Below the pieces are notes generated by a model, which was not told the DNA's origin, made no database searches, and was given only the letters and a program-made list of their open reading frames with translations. Shown piece after piece: positions 1-8,221 of a stretch of DNA of 64,000 nucleotides. Source of the DNA: Deltaproteobacteria bacterium (GTDB lineage Bacteria; Desulfobacterota; Desulfarculia; Desulfarculales; Desulfarculaceae); contig JAHLLK010000005.1 of assembly GCA_020444165.1 (NCBI GenBank), positions 62,001-126,000 on the forward strand, in the 5' to 3' direction. Within the stretch, counting starts at the first letter, position 1. Each line of letters opens with the position of its first letter. Position numbers and translations under genes: made by a program.

Positions 1-2
1 AC

Positions 3-1136
3 ATCGGCCTCTTGCTGACCGGTGACGTGGCCGCGCCGCTGGCCGACGACGACAGCATCCTGATCAGTGACGGCCTCATCCAGAGTACGGGCCGGGGCCT
101 GGCCGCCCCGGACGGCGCCATGGTGATCGACGCGGCCGGCGCGGCGGTGGCCCCCGGGCTCATCGATTCCCACTGCCACGTGGTGCTGGGCGACTACACC
201 CCCCGCCAGCAGATGGCCAATTTCCTGGACTCCTCGCTGCACGGCGGGGTGACCACCAGCATTTCGGCCGGCGAGGTGCACCTGCCCGGCCGGCCCAAGG
301 ACCCCCTGGGCACCAAGTGCCTGGCCATCCTGGCCGCCAAGAGCTGGGCCAATGTGCGCCCCGGCGGCATGAAGGTCTTGGGCGGCGCCCTGATCCTGGA
401 AAAGGGCCTCACCGAGGCCGACATCGCCGAGTGCGCCGCCGCCGGCGTGAAGCTGGTGGGCGAGATCGGGCTCGGCTCGGTGAAGGACCCGGCCGAAGCC
501 GGCCAGATGGCCCGCTGGGCCCAGGCCCAGGGCATGAAGGTGATGATGCACACCGGCGGCACCTCCATCCCCGGCTCCTCGGTGGTGGGCGTGGAAGACC
601 TCCTGGTGGCCCGGCCCGACGTCTGCTCGCACATCAACGGCGGGCCCACCGCGGTGAGCGAGGCCGAGGCCCGGCGCATCCTGGAGGAGAGCGACTTCAC
701 CGTGGAGATCGTGCAGTGCGGCAACTGGCTGCGCGCCGCCCAGGTGGGCCGCATGGTGGCCGACCGCGGCGAGTTCGGCCGCCTGATCCTGGGCAACGAC
801 GCCCCCTCGGGCACCGGCGTGGTCACCTTGGGCATCCTCCGGAACATCGCCATGCTGGCCAGCTTGGCCGGCCTCAAGCCCGAGCTGGCCGTGTGCATGG
901 CCACCGGCAACACCGCCCGGCTCTACGGCCTGAACCGGGGCCTCATCGCCCCCGGCCTGGAGGCCGACCTGGTGTTCCTGGACGCCCCCATCGGCTCGGC
1001 CGGCAACGATGTCCTGGCCGCCCTGGCCGAAGGCGACACCCCGGGCGTGTCCATAGTCATGGTGGACGGCAAGGTGGTGGTCAAAAAGAGCCGCAACACC
1101 CCGCCCTGCAACCGCGCCGCCCAGGTGGTGGCCTAA
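3..1136 (+). CDS. ena: Enamidase-like amidohydrolase (5' end outside window)
   Basis: This is a metal-dependent amidohydrolase that closely resembles, from memory, enamidase of Eubacterium barkeri. Enamidase opens the 1,4,5,6-tetrahydro-6-oxonicotinate ring to 2-formylglutarate in anaerobic nicotinate breakdown. Visible features, counted from the TTG at 12: the HxH metal motif (SHCH, 53-56), VGEIGLG with the likely bridging Glu, MHTGGTSIPGSS, SHINGGPTAV, and LGNDAPSGTG with the late Asp. The C-terminal KSRNTPP...RAA tail is also shared with enamidase. The frame is open to base 3, and about a dozen residues appear to be missing upstream, so the TTG is probably not the true start. A family A hairpin follows the stop. 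The substrate could be another cyclic enamide or lactam; the family call is firmer than the substrate. Confidence 0.8.
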   Translation: MGLLLTGDVAAPLADDDSILISDGLIQSTGRGLAAPDGAMVIDAAGAAVAPGLIDSHCHVVLGDYTPRQQMANFLDSSLHGGVTTSISAGEVHLPGRPKDPLGTKCLAILAAKSWANVRPGGMKVLGGALILEKGLTEADIAECAAAGVKLVGEIGLGSVKDPAEAGQMARWAQAQGMKVMMHTGGTSIPGSSVVGVEDLLVARPDVCSHINGGPTAVSEAEARRILEESDFTVEIVQCGNWLRAAQVGRMVADRGEFGRLILGNDAPSGTGVVTLGILRNIAMLASLAGLKPELAVCMATGNTARLYGLNRGLIAPGLEADLVFLDAPIGSAGNDVLAALAEGDTPGVSIVMVDGKVVVKKSRNTPPCNRAAQVVA

Positions 1137-1163
1137 GAGATTTTGGGAGTAAGAGGAAGATTT

Positions 1164-1235
1164 GGGGGGAAACCCTTTTTTGTGAACAAAAAAGGGTTTC
1201 CCCCCACACCCCCCTTCCCCAAAAAAACCTTATAG
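1164..1235 (+). repeat. Family A hairpin repeat, copy A1 (terminator-like)
   Basis: An 18-bp perfect stem: GGGGGGAAACCCTTTTTT at 1164-1181, loop GTGAAC, and its complement at 1188-1205. It is followed by a C-rich stretch and an A-run. It starts 28 bp after the amidohydrolase stop. The loop and flanks recur at 4872, 20041 and (inverted) 49990. Confidence 0.75.
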
Positions 1236-1319
1236 TCTCAATGAGTAGGGGGCACTCCCCCAATTGAATCAGCAATCGCGGGAAGCGGCCAAGGGCCGCG
1301 CACCCGGGGAGGACATAAG

Positions 1320-1898
1320 ATGGAAATCCGCAAGCTTCTGATCGTCGTCGAGGAAACCCACCGGGAGATGGACCGGGAAGTGAAGCCGGCCACCCGGAAG
1401 GCCGCGGCCATCGCCGTGCTGAAAAACCCCTTTGCCGGCCAGTACGTGGAAGACCTGACCCCCCTGATGGACCTGGGGGAGGAGCTGGGCGGGTTCTTGG
1501 GCAACCGGGCCCGCGAGGCCCTGGGCATCGGCCCCGAGGCCTGCGAGAGCTACGGCAAGGCCGCCATCGTGGGGCTGAAGGGCGAGCTGGAGCACGCCGG
1601 GGCCATCCTGCACCCCAAACTGGGCAAGCCCTTCCGCGACGCTCTGGGCCGGGGCCTGGCCCTGATCCCCTCAGTGAAAAAGCGCGGCCCGGCCGGCGCG
1701 TGCATCGACGTGCCCCTGAACCACAAGGACGCGGCCTTCATCCGTTCGCACTTCGACGGCATGACCGTGGCGGTGCCCGACGCCCCGGCCGATGACGAGA
1801 TCGTGGTGGCCCTGGTGGTCACCGATTCCGGCCGCCCCCTGCCCCGCATCGGCGGCCTCACCAAGGACGCAGCCAAGTACGAGGACGGCCTCCGCTAA
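1320..1898 (+). CDS. AA_synth (DUF1185) family protein
   Basis: A 192-residue cytosolic protein of the amino acid synthesis family (PF06684), whose biochemistry is poorly defined. The family look is seen in the N-terminal IRKLLIVVEETHREMD, the NPFAGQYVEDL segment near residue 40, GKAAIVGLKGELEHAGA near 80, and the VALVVTDSGRPLPRIGGL C-terminus. An AGGA-type ribosome site (GGAGGACATAAG) sits directly before the ATG. It lies between an amidohydrolase and a CoA-type aldehyde dehydrogenase on the same strand, so a catabolic accessory role is more likely than biosynthesis. That is inference from position. Confidence 0.72.
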   Translation: MEIRKLLIVVEETHREMDREVKPATRKAAAIAVLKNPFAGQYVEDLTPLMDLGEELGGFLGNRAREALGIGPEACESYGKAAIVGLKGELEHAGAILHPKLGKPFRDALGRGLALIPSVKKRGPAGACIDVPLNHKDAAFIRSHFDGMTVAVPDAPADDEIVVALVVTDSGRPLPRIGGLTKDAAKYEDGLR

Positions 1899-1979
1899 CC
1901 ATCACCCGTCCCTTTGCGATCCCCCGCGCCGGGCCCCCGGCGCGGGCTCACCCCGACTTTTTGTTAGGAGCATCAGGTC

Positions 1980-3464
1980 ATGGCCTTGTTGCCTGAAGTG
2001 AAGAGCCATTACGGCAAACTGAAGCTGTACATCGACGGCGAGTGGGTGGAGTCCGCCTCCACGGACGTGCGCCCCACCACCAACCCCGCCACCGGCGAGG
2101 AAATCGCCCTTTATCCCCAGGCGACCAAGGAAGAAGCCCGCGCCGCGGTGGAATCCGCCCAGCGGGGCTTTTTGGCCTGGCGGGAAGTGGCGCTCCGGGA
2201 GCGCGGCAAAACCCTTTTCGACATGCGCCAGAAGTTCGAGGAGCATTTCGACGTGCTGTGCCGGGTCCTGACCCAGGACCACGGCCGCACCATCGGTGAG
2301 TCCAAGGGCTCGGTGCGCCGCTGCATCGAGAACGTGGAGTCGGCCTGTTCAGCCGTGTACCAGATGCCCAAGCTGAACGAGCACATCGACGGGCTGGCCC
2401 GGGGCATTGACGAGTACATGATCTACGAGCCCGAGGGCGTGTTCCTCATCATCACCCCGGGCAACATCCCCATGCACGCCTGGTCCTCCTTTGTGCCCTA
2501 CGCCCTGGCGGCCGGCTGCTCGGTGGTGGTCTCGCCTTCCCGCCAGGACCCGGTGGCCGCGGAGTACATCTGCCGGGTCACCGAGGAGCTGAACCTGCCC
2601 AAGGGCGCCATCAACCTGGTGCACGGCGGCCGTACCATCAACAGCTACATCCTGGAGCAGCCGGAAGTCCGCGGCGTGGGCCTCATCGGCTCCACCGCCG
2701 CCGGCCTGGAGCTTTTCCAGCAGTGCGGGCGCCTGGGCAAGAAATCCTCCCTGAACGGCAACGGCAAGAACTGCGTCTGCGTGATGCCCGACGCCAACCT
2801 GGACCAGACCGTGGACTTCCTCCTGCGGGCTTGCTACGGTATGGGCGGCCAGCGCTGCCTCGGTTCTGACACCGTGGTAGTGGTGGGCGACATCTACGAG
2901 GAGTTCAAGGCCAAGCTGGTGGCCGCGGCCCGAGGCATGAAGCTGGGCTACGGCCTGGACCCCTCGGTGGAGCTGGGCCCCATGTGCTCCCCTGGCGGCA
3001 AGGACAAGGTGATCGCCTGGGTGGACCGCGCCCTCGGCGAAGGCGCCAAGATGGTGTCCGACGGTCGCGGGGTTCAGGTGCCCGGCCATGAGCAGGGCTA
3101 CTTCCTGGCCCCCACCATCCTGGAAGGGGTGGACGGCGGCATGCCCACCAGCCGTGAGGAGTCCTTCGGCCCGGTGTCGGCCCTGATGCGCCTGGGCAGC
3201 CTGGAAGAGGTCATCGCCTACATCAACGCGGACACCACCAACGGCCACTCAGCGTGTATCATGACCGACAGCGGCAAGGCGGCCCGCAAGTTCGTGAAGG
3301 AAGTGGAAGTGGGCAATGTGGGGGTGAACGTGGCCGTGCCCCAGCCCTACGCTTTCTTCCCCCTGGGCTCCAAGAAGCTGTCCTTCATGGGCGCGGCCAA
3401 GAGCCGCCTGGCTTCCATGCGCCTTTTCCTGGACGAGAAGACCGTCACCTCCCGCTGGGTGTAG
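1980..3464 (+). CDS. CoA-acylating aldehyde dehydrogenase, MMSDH-like
   Basis: A 494-residue NAD(P)-dependent aldehyde dehydrogenase that would oxidise a semialdehyde, probably to an acyl-CoA. The ALDH fold is clear: IITPGNIPMHAWSSF near residue 155, a cofactor-contacting GLIGSTAAG near 238, and the catalytic Cys in GGQRCLGS near 294. The usual general-base Glu motif (ELGGKN) is replaced by NGNGKN. This is the same loss seen in methylmalonate-semialdehyde dehydrogenase, which uses CoA instead of water, so I infer CoA acylation. If the upstream amidohydrolase makes 2-formylglutarate, this enzyme could use that aldehyde directly. The substrate is not established. Confidence 0.8.
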   Translation: MALLPEVKSHYGKLKLYIDGEWVESASTDVRPTTNPATGEEIALYPQATKEEARAAVESAQRGFLAWREVALRERGKTLFDMRQKFEEHFDVLCRVLTQDHGRTIGESKGSVRRCIENVESACSAVYQMPKLNEHIDGLARGIDEYMIYEPEGVFLIITPGNIPMHAWSSFVPYALAAGCSVVVSPSRQDPVAAEYICRVTEELNLPKGAINLVHGGRTINSYILEQPEVRGVGLIGSTAAGLELFQQCGRLGKKSSLNGNGKNCVCVMPDANLDQTVDFLLRACYGMGGQRCLGSDTVVVVGDIYEEFKAKLVAAARGMKLGYGLDPSVELGPMCSPGGKDKVIAWVDRALGEGAKMVSDGRGVQVPGHEQGYFLAPTILEGVDGGMPTSREESFGPVSALMRLGSLEEVIAYINADTTNGHSACIMTDSGKAARKFVKEVEVGNVGVNVAVPQPYAFFPLGSKKLSFMGAAKSRLASMRLFLDEKTVTSRWV

Positions 3465-3489
3465 CCCCACAGCCAGCGTCAACAGCCCC

Positions 3490-3517
3490 ACGGGGGCCCG
3501 CCCCGGCGGGCCCCCGT
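3490..3517 (+). terminator. GC-rich hairpin after the aldehyde dehydrogenase
   Basis: A 12-bp stem (ACGGGGGCCCGC / GCGGGCCCCCGT) with loop CCCG, 25 bp after the stop and before the MFS gene. There is no long U-run, so it may only attenuate transcription. Confidence 0.5.
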
Positions 3518-3539
3518 TCACCACCGAAAGTGCCGCGGC

Positions 3540-4844
3540 ATGTCTTCTTCGGCAGCCCCCTCTTCCGGCAACTCCGAGGCCCGCATCCGGCGGCGGGCCT
3601 GGTTCATCTGTCTGGCCATCTTCCTGTCCTACATGCTGGTGTATTTCCACCGCCTGTGCCCCTCGGTGCTGGCCCTGGAGATGCAAGAGAGCTTCCAGGT
3701 CTCGGGCACCCTCCTGGGGCTCCTGGGCTCGGCCTACTTCTACCCCTACGGCCTGATGCAACTCCCGGTGGGCCTGTTGGCCGACTCCTGGGGGCCGCGG
3801 CGCACGGTGACCAGCTTCCTCCTGGTAGCCGCGGTGGGATCCCTGATCATGGGGCTCACCGACACCCTGGCCTGGGCTGTGGTGGGCCGCGTGCTGGTGG
3901 GCGTGGGGGTTTCCACTCTGTTCGTCTGCAACTTCAAGCTGTTGGCCGAGTGGTTCCCACCTCGCCAGATGGTGGTGGTGGGGGGCGTCTTCATGGCCAT
4001 GGGCGGGGTTGGGGCCCTGTCCGCCGCCACTCCCCTGGCCATCGTCTCCACCCTGGTGGGCTGGCGGGCCACCCTGGCCCTGGTGGGCGGCCTCACCCTG
4101 GTCATGGCGGTTGTCGTGTATCTGGTGGTGCGGGACCGCCCGCCCCGGCCCTCCTACGTGCTCCTGGACGACGCCACGGCCCCGCCGCCGGACAAGGTGC
4201 CCCTGTGGCAGGGGGTGGGCGAAGTGCTGCGGGCGCTACGCTTCTGGCTCCTGGCCGTGTGGACCTTCCTGGCCACCGGCATCTCCTTTGCCATCGGAGC
4301 CATGTGGAGCGTGCCCTATCTCCAGCACGTGTACGGGCTTTCCAAGACCGACGCCAGCTCCATCCAGAGCACCTTCGGCATCTCCCTCATCGTGGGCGCG
4401 CCGCTGCTCTCGGTGTGGGCCAACCGCTTCGGCCGCAAGGCCGTGCTGGTCAGCTCCAGCGTGGTGCTCAGCCTGGTGTGCGCCATCTTCTTCCTCTACA
4501 CCGCCCGGCTGCCCCTCTGGGCCCTGTACGTGCTGTTCTTCCTGTTCTTCTGGTTCGGGGCCGGACCCGGCCCGGTGACCGCCACCTACTCCAAGGAGCT
4601 GTTCCGCCCCTCCATGGCCGGCACCTCGGTGGGCATGGTGAACTTCTTCCCCTTCCTGGGCGGCGGGGTGCTGCAAGTGATCATCGGCTGGCTCCTGGCC
4701 TCCCACGCCACCTCCCCCGGCTCCTACCCCCCCGAAGGCTACCAGGCCATGTTCGGCCTGGGCTTGGCCGCCTCCCTGATCTCCCTGGCCGTGGTGGTGT
4801 TCGTGCCGGAAACCCTGCCGCCTGAGGAGCGGAAAAAAGGCTAG
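3540..4844 (+). CDS. MFS transporter
   Basis: A 434-residue inner-membrane permease of the major facilitator superfamily with about twelve hydrophobic segments. It carries an MFS signature between TM2 and TM3 (GLLADSWGPRRTV, residues about 78-90) and the related ANRFGRKAVLVSS after mid-protein. Its place after the amidohydrolase, AA_synth and aldehyde dehydrogenase genes suggests it imports the substrate of that pathway. The ribosome site before the ATG is weak (AAAGTGCCGCGGC), so the start is less certain. A family A hairpin follows the stop. Substrate unknown. Confidence 0.82.
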   Translation: MSSSAAPSSGNSEARIRRRAWFICLAIFLSYMLVYFHRLCPSVLALEMQESFQVSGTLLGLLGSAYFYPYGLMQLPVGLLADSWGPRRTVTSFLLVAAVGSLIMGLTDTLAWAVVGRVLVGVGVSTLFVCNFKLLAEWFPPRQMVVVGGVFMAMGGVGALSAATPLAIVSTLVGWRATLALVGGLTLVMAVVVYLVVRDRPPRPSYVLLDDATAPPPDKVPLWQGVGEVLRALRFWLLAVWTFLATGISFAIGAMWSVPYLQHVYGLSKTDASSIQSTFGISLIVGAPLLSVWANRFGRKAVLVSSSVVLSLVCAIFFLYTARLPLWALYVLFFLFFWFGAGPGPVTATYSKELFRPSMAGTSVGMVNFFPFLGGGVLQVIIGWLLASHATSPGSYPPEGYQAMFGLGLAASLISLAVVVFVPETLPPEERKKG

Positions 4845-4871
4845 GAGGCTTTGGGGGAGATTTGGGAATGT

Positions 4872-4970
4872 GGGGGGAGACCCCTTTTTGTGAACAAAAA
4901 GGGGTCTCCCCCCACACCCCCCTCCCCCCAAAAAACTTCATCCCCCAACAAGCCTGCGGCTTGTTGGGGG
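4872..4970 (+). repeat. Family A hairpin repeat, copy A2
   Basis: An 18-bp perfect stem at 4872-4889 and 4896-4913 with loop GTGAAC. A C-rich linker and an A-run follow, then a second 13-bp hairpin (CCCCCAACAAGCC / GGCTTGTTGGGGG, loop TGC) at 4942-4970. It lies between the converging MFS gene and the mobA-yqeC gene and probably terminates transcription from at least one side. Confidence 0.75.
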
Positions 4971-5016
4971 GGTGGTCGCGGCTTTGCCAAGGCTCCAAGA
5001 GGTGTGGTTTCCGCGG

Positions 5017-6411
5017 CTAGCCGGACCAGTCTTCGCGAAGCTCCCCCCGGGCCAGCCCGCCGGCCAGCACCAGGTCAAAGGCCCCGCTTTCCCGGGCCCG
5101 GGCCAGGAACTCCCGCGCCAGGTCCGGCGGGGCCTCGTCGAGCTGGTTAAGGACCAAGACCCGCCGCGCCCTGGCCGGGGTGTCGCGCAAAGGCCCCCGG
5201 GAGCTGAGGAGCACGGCCAGCACCGCGGCCGGGGTGACCGGCCGGCCCAGGGCCAAGCCCGTGGCGGCGGCGAACTCCCCGGGGCGGTGGACCCAGTCCG
5301 CGCCCAGGGGCCGGCCCAGGCCCCGGCCCCCCGCCAACACCACCACCAGGCTCTCCACTCCGGCCAGCACCGGCTCGTGGGTGGCCCAGCCCTTCAGGGG
5401 GCGGGTGCCGGCGCCGTCGGCCTCGGAGATGGTCCAGAGGTCCGGCAGCCCGGCCAGAAAGCGGGCGTCCTCCGCACTGAGCCCCCGGAGCTTGTTGGGC
5501 GGGTCCAGGGAATTGGCCAGGCACCAGGGCGGCCGCCCCGTGGCCCGGGCCAGGACCTCCGCCGGCGCGGGCCGGCGGCCTTCCCAATACCAGGGCCCCT
5601 GGGCCTGCTCCGGTTCGGGCGCCAGGATGCGGGTGGTGGTGGTCACCACCACCTTCTCTCCGGCCGCGGCCAGCTCCCGCCCCAGGCCGAACAAGAGGGT
5701 GGTCTTGCCGCCGCTGCCCACCAGGGACACCAGGCCGGGGCGGGTGAGCCCCAGCGCGCCTACCAAACGGCCAGGTGCAGCGGGCGGCTGGTCGGCCAGA
5801 AAGCGGGCGGCCCGCGCCAGGTCCCCCGGGCGGTCCACGTCCCAGGCGCTCTCCGGCGGGGCGGCCACCCGGGCCACCCGCTCCCCCACCCGGGCCAGGA
5901 TCTCCCGCCCGCCAGTGTCCCCGGTGAGCGCGGCCAGCTCCGGCAGATAGGCCGCGCCCCAGGCCACGGGATGGCCCAGGCGCTCCCCGCTCCAGGCCGC
6001 GGCCACGGCCCCGGGGGAAGCCGCGGCCAGCTCGGCGGTGCGGCGGATCACTTCCGGCTGGTGAAAAGGTTGATCGCCCAGGAGCACCACCAGGCAGACG
6101 GCCGAGAGTTCCGCGGCGCGCCGGGCGGCCACGGCCAGGGAGGCGCCCAGGCCGTCCGTGGGCCGGGGGTTGCTCACCACCTCCAGCCGGGGGTCCGGGG
6201 GCAGCAGCGCCGCCGGTCCGGACTCCCCGGGCCCGGTGACCAGGAGCACCCGGTCCATCCCGGCCTCCAGGGCCGCGGCCACCGGCCAGGCCAACAGCGG
6301 CCGCCCGCCCAGGGGCGCGGCCAACTTGGGGCCGCCAAAGCGGGTGGCGAGCCCGGCGGCCAATACCGTGGCCACCCGGGGAGGGGCGGAGGGGATATCT
6401 GGGGAGGACAT
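5017..6411 (-). CDS. MobA-like nucleotidyltransferase fused to YqeC domain
   Basis: A 464-residue fusion. The N-terminal half (about 10-205) is a MobA/MocA-type nucleotidyltransferase: VLAAGLATRFGGPKLAAPLG opens it and LGDQPF is the metal-binding motif. The C-terminal half (about 225-455) is the YqeC domain, a P-loop protein (SLVGSGGKTTLLFGLGREL, VVTTTTRI). Both families sit with selenium-dependent molybdenum hydroxylases, where they prepare the molybdenum-dinucleotide cofactor and the labile selenium site. An internal ATG at 6411 is chosen because GAGGAG stands 5 nt upstream; the longer frame has no such site. Nicotinate dehydrogenase is a hydroxylase of this class, which makes the nearby enamidase-like gene notable. 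No hydroxylase subunit is in the window. Confidence 0.82.
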   Translation of the reverse strand: MSSPDIPSAPPRVATVLAAGLATRFGGPKLAAPLGGRPLLAWPVAAALEAGMDRVLLVTGPGESGPAALLPPDPRLEVVSNPRPTDGLGASLAVAARRAAELSAVCLVVLLGDQPFHQPEVIRRTAELAAASPGAVAAAWSGERLGHPVAWGAAYLPELAALTGDTGGREILARVGERVARVAAPPESAWDVDRPGDLARAARFLADQPPAAPGRLVGALGLTRPGLVSLVGSGGKTTLLFGLGRELAAAGEKVVVTTTTRILAPEPEQAQGPWYWEGRRPAPAEVLARATGRPPWCLANSLDPPNKLRGLSAEDARFLAGLPDLWTISEADGAGTRPLKGWATHEPVLAGVESLVVVLAGGRGLGRPLGADWVHRPGEFAAATGLALGRPVTPAAVLAVLLSSRGPLRDTPARARRVLVLNQLDEAPPDLAREFLARARESGAFDLVLAGGLARGELREDWSG

Positions 6412-6549
6412 GGCGGCTCCTCGGGATTGGCGGAAAGGGGGCATGGCGTCCGGGGTAATGATACCGGCTGCCGCAGGGGAGCCAAGGATGGATTGGCGGG
6501 AGAGGATGATAGAGGCGGCCGGGCCGGAGTCACGTCAGGTGATGGGCAT

Positions 6550-6577
6550 CCCAGCGGGCCGGGGCCGGCCCGCTGGG
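6550..6577 (-). terminator. Hairpin after the 6594-7256 gene
   Basis: An 11-bp stem (CCCAGCGGGCC / GGCCCGCTGGG) with a 6-nt loop, just downstream of the leftward gene ending at 6594 and before the mobA-yqeC leader. Confidence 0.5.
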
Positions 6578-6593
6578 CACACGGAGCTATAAA

Positions 6594-7256
6594 CTACTTG
6601 CCGTTGAGAGCGACTTTAATTTTCTCATTGTTCAAAAGCCTGCTCAAGTACCCAGCCGCCGCGGTTTCCGGGGCCTTTACCGTGCCGTCGCCTTCGCCCT
6701 GGGTCTTGTGGCTGGCGGTCCCGCTGGCCAGGAGGTTACCCTGGGCATCGTAGACATACATGGTGGCGTCAATGAAAAAGCCTAACCGGTAGTAACTGTC
6801 ACTTTGCCATTCTTTCATATCCAAGAGGATCAGCCTGTCACAACCTGAGTTAAGCAATTTGGCCATCGCCTGTTCTTGGCTGTCTTTGCTAGATATAGGC
6901 ACAACTTTAGCTTGGATTGCATTACTCATCAATCCGTCCACGATGGCGCCAGCCACGTCGTCAGGTAAGGGCTGGCCGCTTCTTGTTTCCATGTCCCACT
7001 CTTTCCCAATGGCGGCTCGCATGACACCGCAATAGTTTGGCGCCTTTTTCCCAGAGCGTACATAAGGGCGCTGATCGAGAACCCCCACTGCGACCGTGGC
7101 GTCACTTTCGTAGATGACCGTCGGCCAAGCGTGAGCGTAATCCCCCTTCTGTCCAACGGCCAAGCCAGGCGAATCCGCCAAGGAGATTCCCGGCAAAATC
7201 AGGAAAGTGGTGATTGCGGCGGCCATTATAAACATTCTCAGGTTGCGAGAAATCAT
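6594..7256 (-). CDS. Secreted protein of unknown function (AT-rich patch)
   Basis: A 220-residue protein with a clear Sec signal peptide (FIMAAAITTFLILPGISLAD, cleaved near residue 28). I do not recognise the family with confidence. The mature part has a YajG/FlgT-like flavour: a phrase VAVGVLDQRPYV, then DDVAGAIVDGL, a 'CDRLILLDMKEW' strand and a late 'YVYDAQGNLLASG' hairpin. This is typical of small envelope proteins built around paired beta-strands, but that is inference. The gene is visibly lower in G+C than its neighbours, as is the next gene, which suggests they arrived together. The signal peptide makes a periplasmic location likely. Confidence 0.6.
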   Translation of the reverse strand: MISRNLRMFIMAAAITTFLILPGISLADSPGLAVGQKGDYAHAWPTVIYESDATVAVGVLDQRPYVRSGKKAPNYCGVMRAAIGKEWDMETRSGQPLPDDVAGAIVDGLMSNAIQAKVVPISSKDSQEQAMAKLLNSGCDRLILLDMKEWQSDSYYRLGFFIDATMYVYDAQGNLLASGTASHKTQGEGDGTVKAPETAAAGYLSRLLNNEKIKVALNGK

Positions 7257-7295
7257 TTCCAGTTCCTTTCAAGGCAAGCATCAGTTGGTATAAAA

Positions 7296-7907
7296 TTACT
7301 TGCTTTTACGATATCCCATTTCATTGAGATTCTTTTCCAGTCCCGCCAGCCAAGCTTCGACTCTCGGTAAAAGGTCATCATCCTCCTTGGTGGCAACTAC
7401 GATTTCTCGCTGTTCGTAACTTGGTTCAGCCATGACATACCAATGGCGATTCATCTCGGAGACCAGTCGCAAATAGATGACCACATCATGATCAGTCTTA
7501 GCTTTTTTAGCCGCAGGATAAGGGTATTTGTCTTCGATCAACTCTACGCTATCGAAAATAGCGCGTTTTTTGAGACACTCTGCGAACGCCTCGTAATCGT
7601 AGACTTGCCCCTGCCCCACAAAATAAAGAAAATCTGTCTGAGCTATTCCATTCCTCTCGAAACCCCAAGCAATAAAAGTATCATAGGTAGGTATTATAAG
7701 CGCCGCCTTGCCTCCAAGCCTGTTTGTAGTCGGGTCTATTCTAGCCGGAACGTAACCGTTAAATTCCTGCCTAGCCGCCAAAGCTTCTTTGGGGGTAGCA
7801 TAGGCGGCACTGGTATAGGAATTTGTTTTCTCGCATCCTGCCACAAGCAAGACTAACAATACGGAAAGACCTCCCCACAATAACCGTGAACTAACCTTCT
7901 TCATCAC
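7296..7907 (-). CDS. Lipoprotein of unknown function (AT-rich patch)
   Basis: A 203-residue lipoprotein with lipobox LLVAGC at about residues 20-25, so the Cys becomes the lipidated N-terminus. The mature part is not a family I know. It contains ALIIPTYDTFIAWGFERNG and a long charged middle, with phrases such as DHDVVIYLRLVSEMNRHWYV that look like beta-strands. G+C is far below the window average (one 60-base line near 7.5 kb is about 40%). It lies 39 bp upstream of the secreted gene at 6594-7256 in the same direction, so the two are probably co-transcribed. Confidence 0.65.
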   Translation of the reverse strand: MMKKVSSRLLWGGLSVLLVLLVAGCEKTNSYTSAAYATPKEALAARQEFNGYVPARIDPTTNRLGGKAALIIPTYDTFIAWGFERNGIAQTDFLYFVGQGQVYDYEAFAECLKKRAIFDSVELIEDKYPYPAAKKAKTDHDVVIYLRLVSEMNRHWYVMAEPSYEQREIVVATKEDDDLLPRVEAWLAGLEKNLNEMGYRKSK

Positions 7908-8116
7908 TCCGCTCCTGTTGATGATAGTTTTCCGCTCAACCAGGAGAAACCTGCTCAGTTTCGCCCAGATAAAGGCTCAGGCCCTGATTTTAATCGGGAT
8001 TCCCCCCCGAGTTTGCCGCTCTGGCCGAACGGATGGACCACCTTAATAAATCAGGCGCTCCAGTGTCAAGCAAACCCCTTTGTCTCCGGCCATATCCTGG
8101 TGCACCGCAAACCAAA

Positions 8117-8127
8117 CCTGGTATAAT
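8117..8127 (+). promoter_or_regulatory. Extended -10 promoter upstream of the ACT gene
   Basis: TATAAT at 8122-8127 is preceded by TG and one spacer base (CTGGTATAAT), the extended -10 form that tolerates a poor -35. A start near 8134 would give a leader of about 90 nt to the ATG at 8222. The rest of the roughly 310-bp gap 7908-8221 shows no gene. Confidence 0.45.
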
Positions 8128-8221
8128 TTCACGAAATTTTGCCCCATAATTTAACGCCGTGGCCCTGCTTTCGGCCGTCCCCTCAGCGCCGCGGGCCGGG
8201 GCTGCCGGAGAGCGCAGGAAC

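Noticed and set aside
317..1267. Long open frames opposite or beside the amidohydrolase gene, and similar long frames across the window
   Set aside because: High G+C removes stop codons, so shadow frames are expected. They have Pro/Arg/Gly-rich low-complexity products and no ribosome sites or known motifs.
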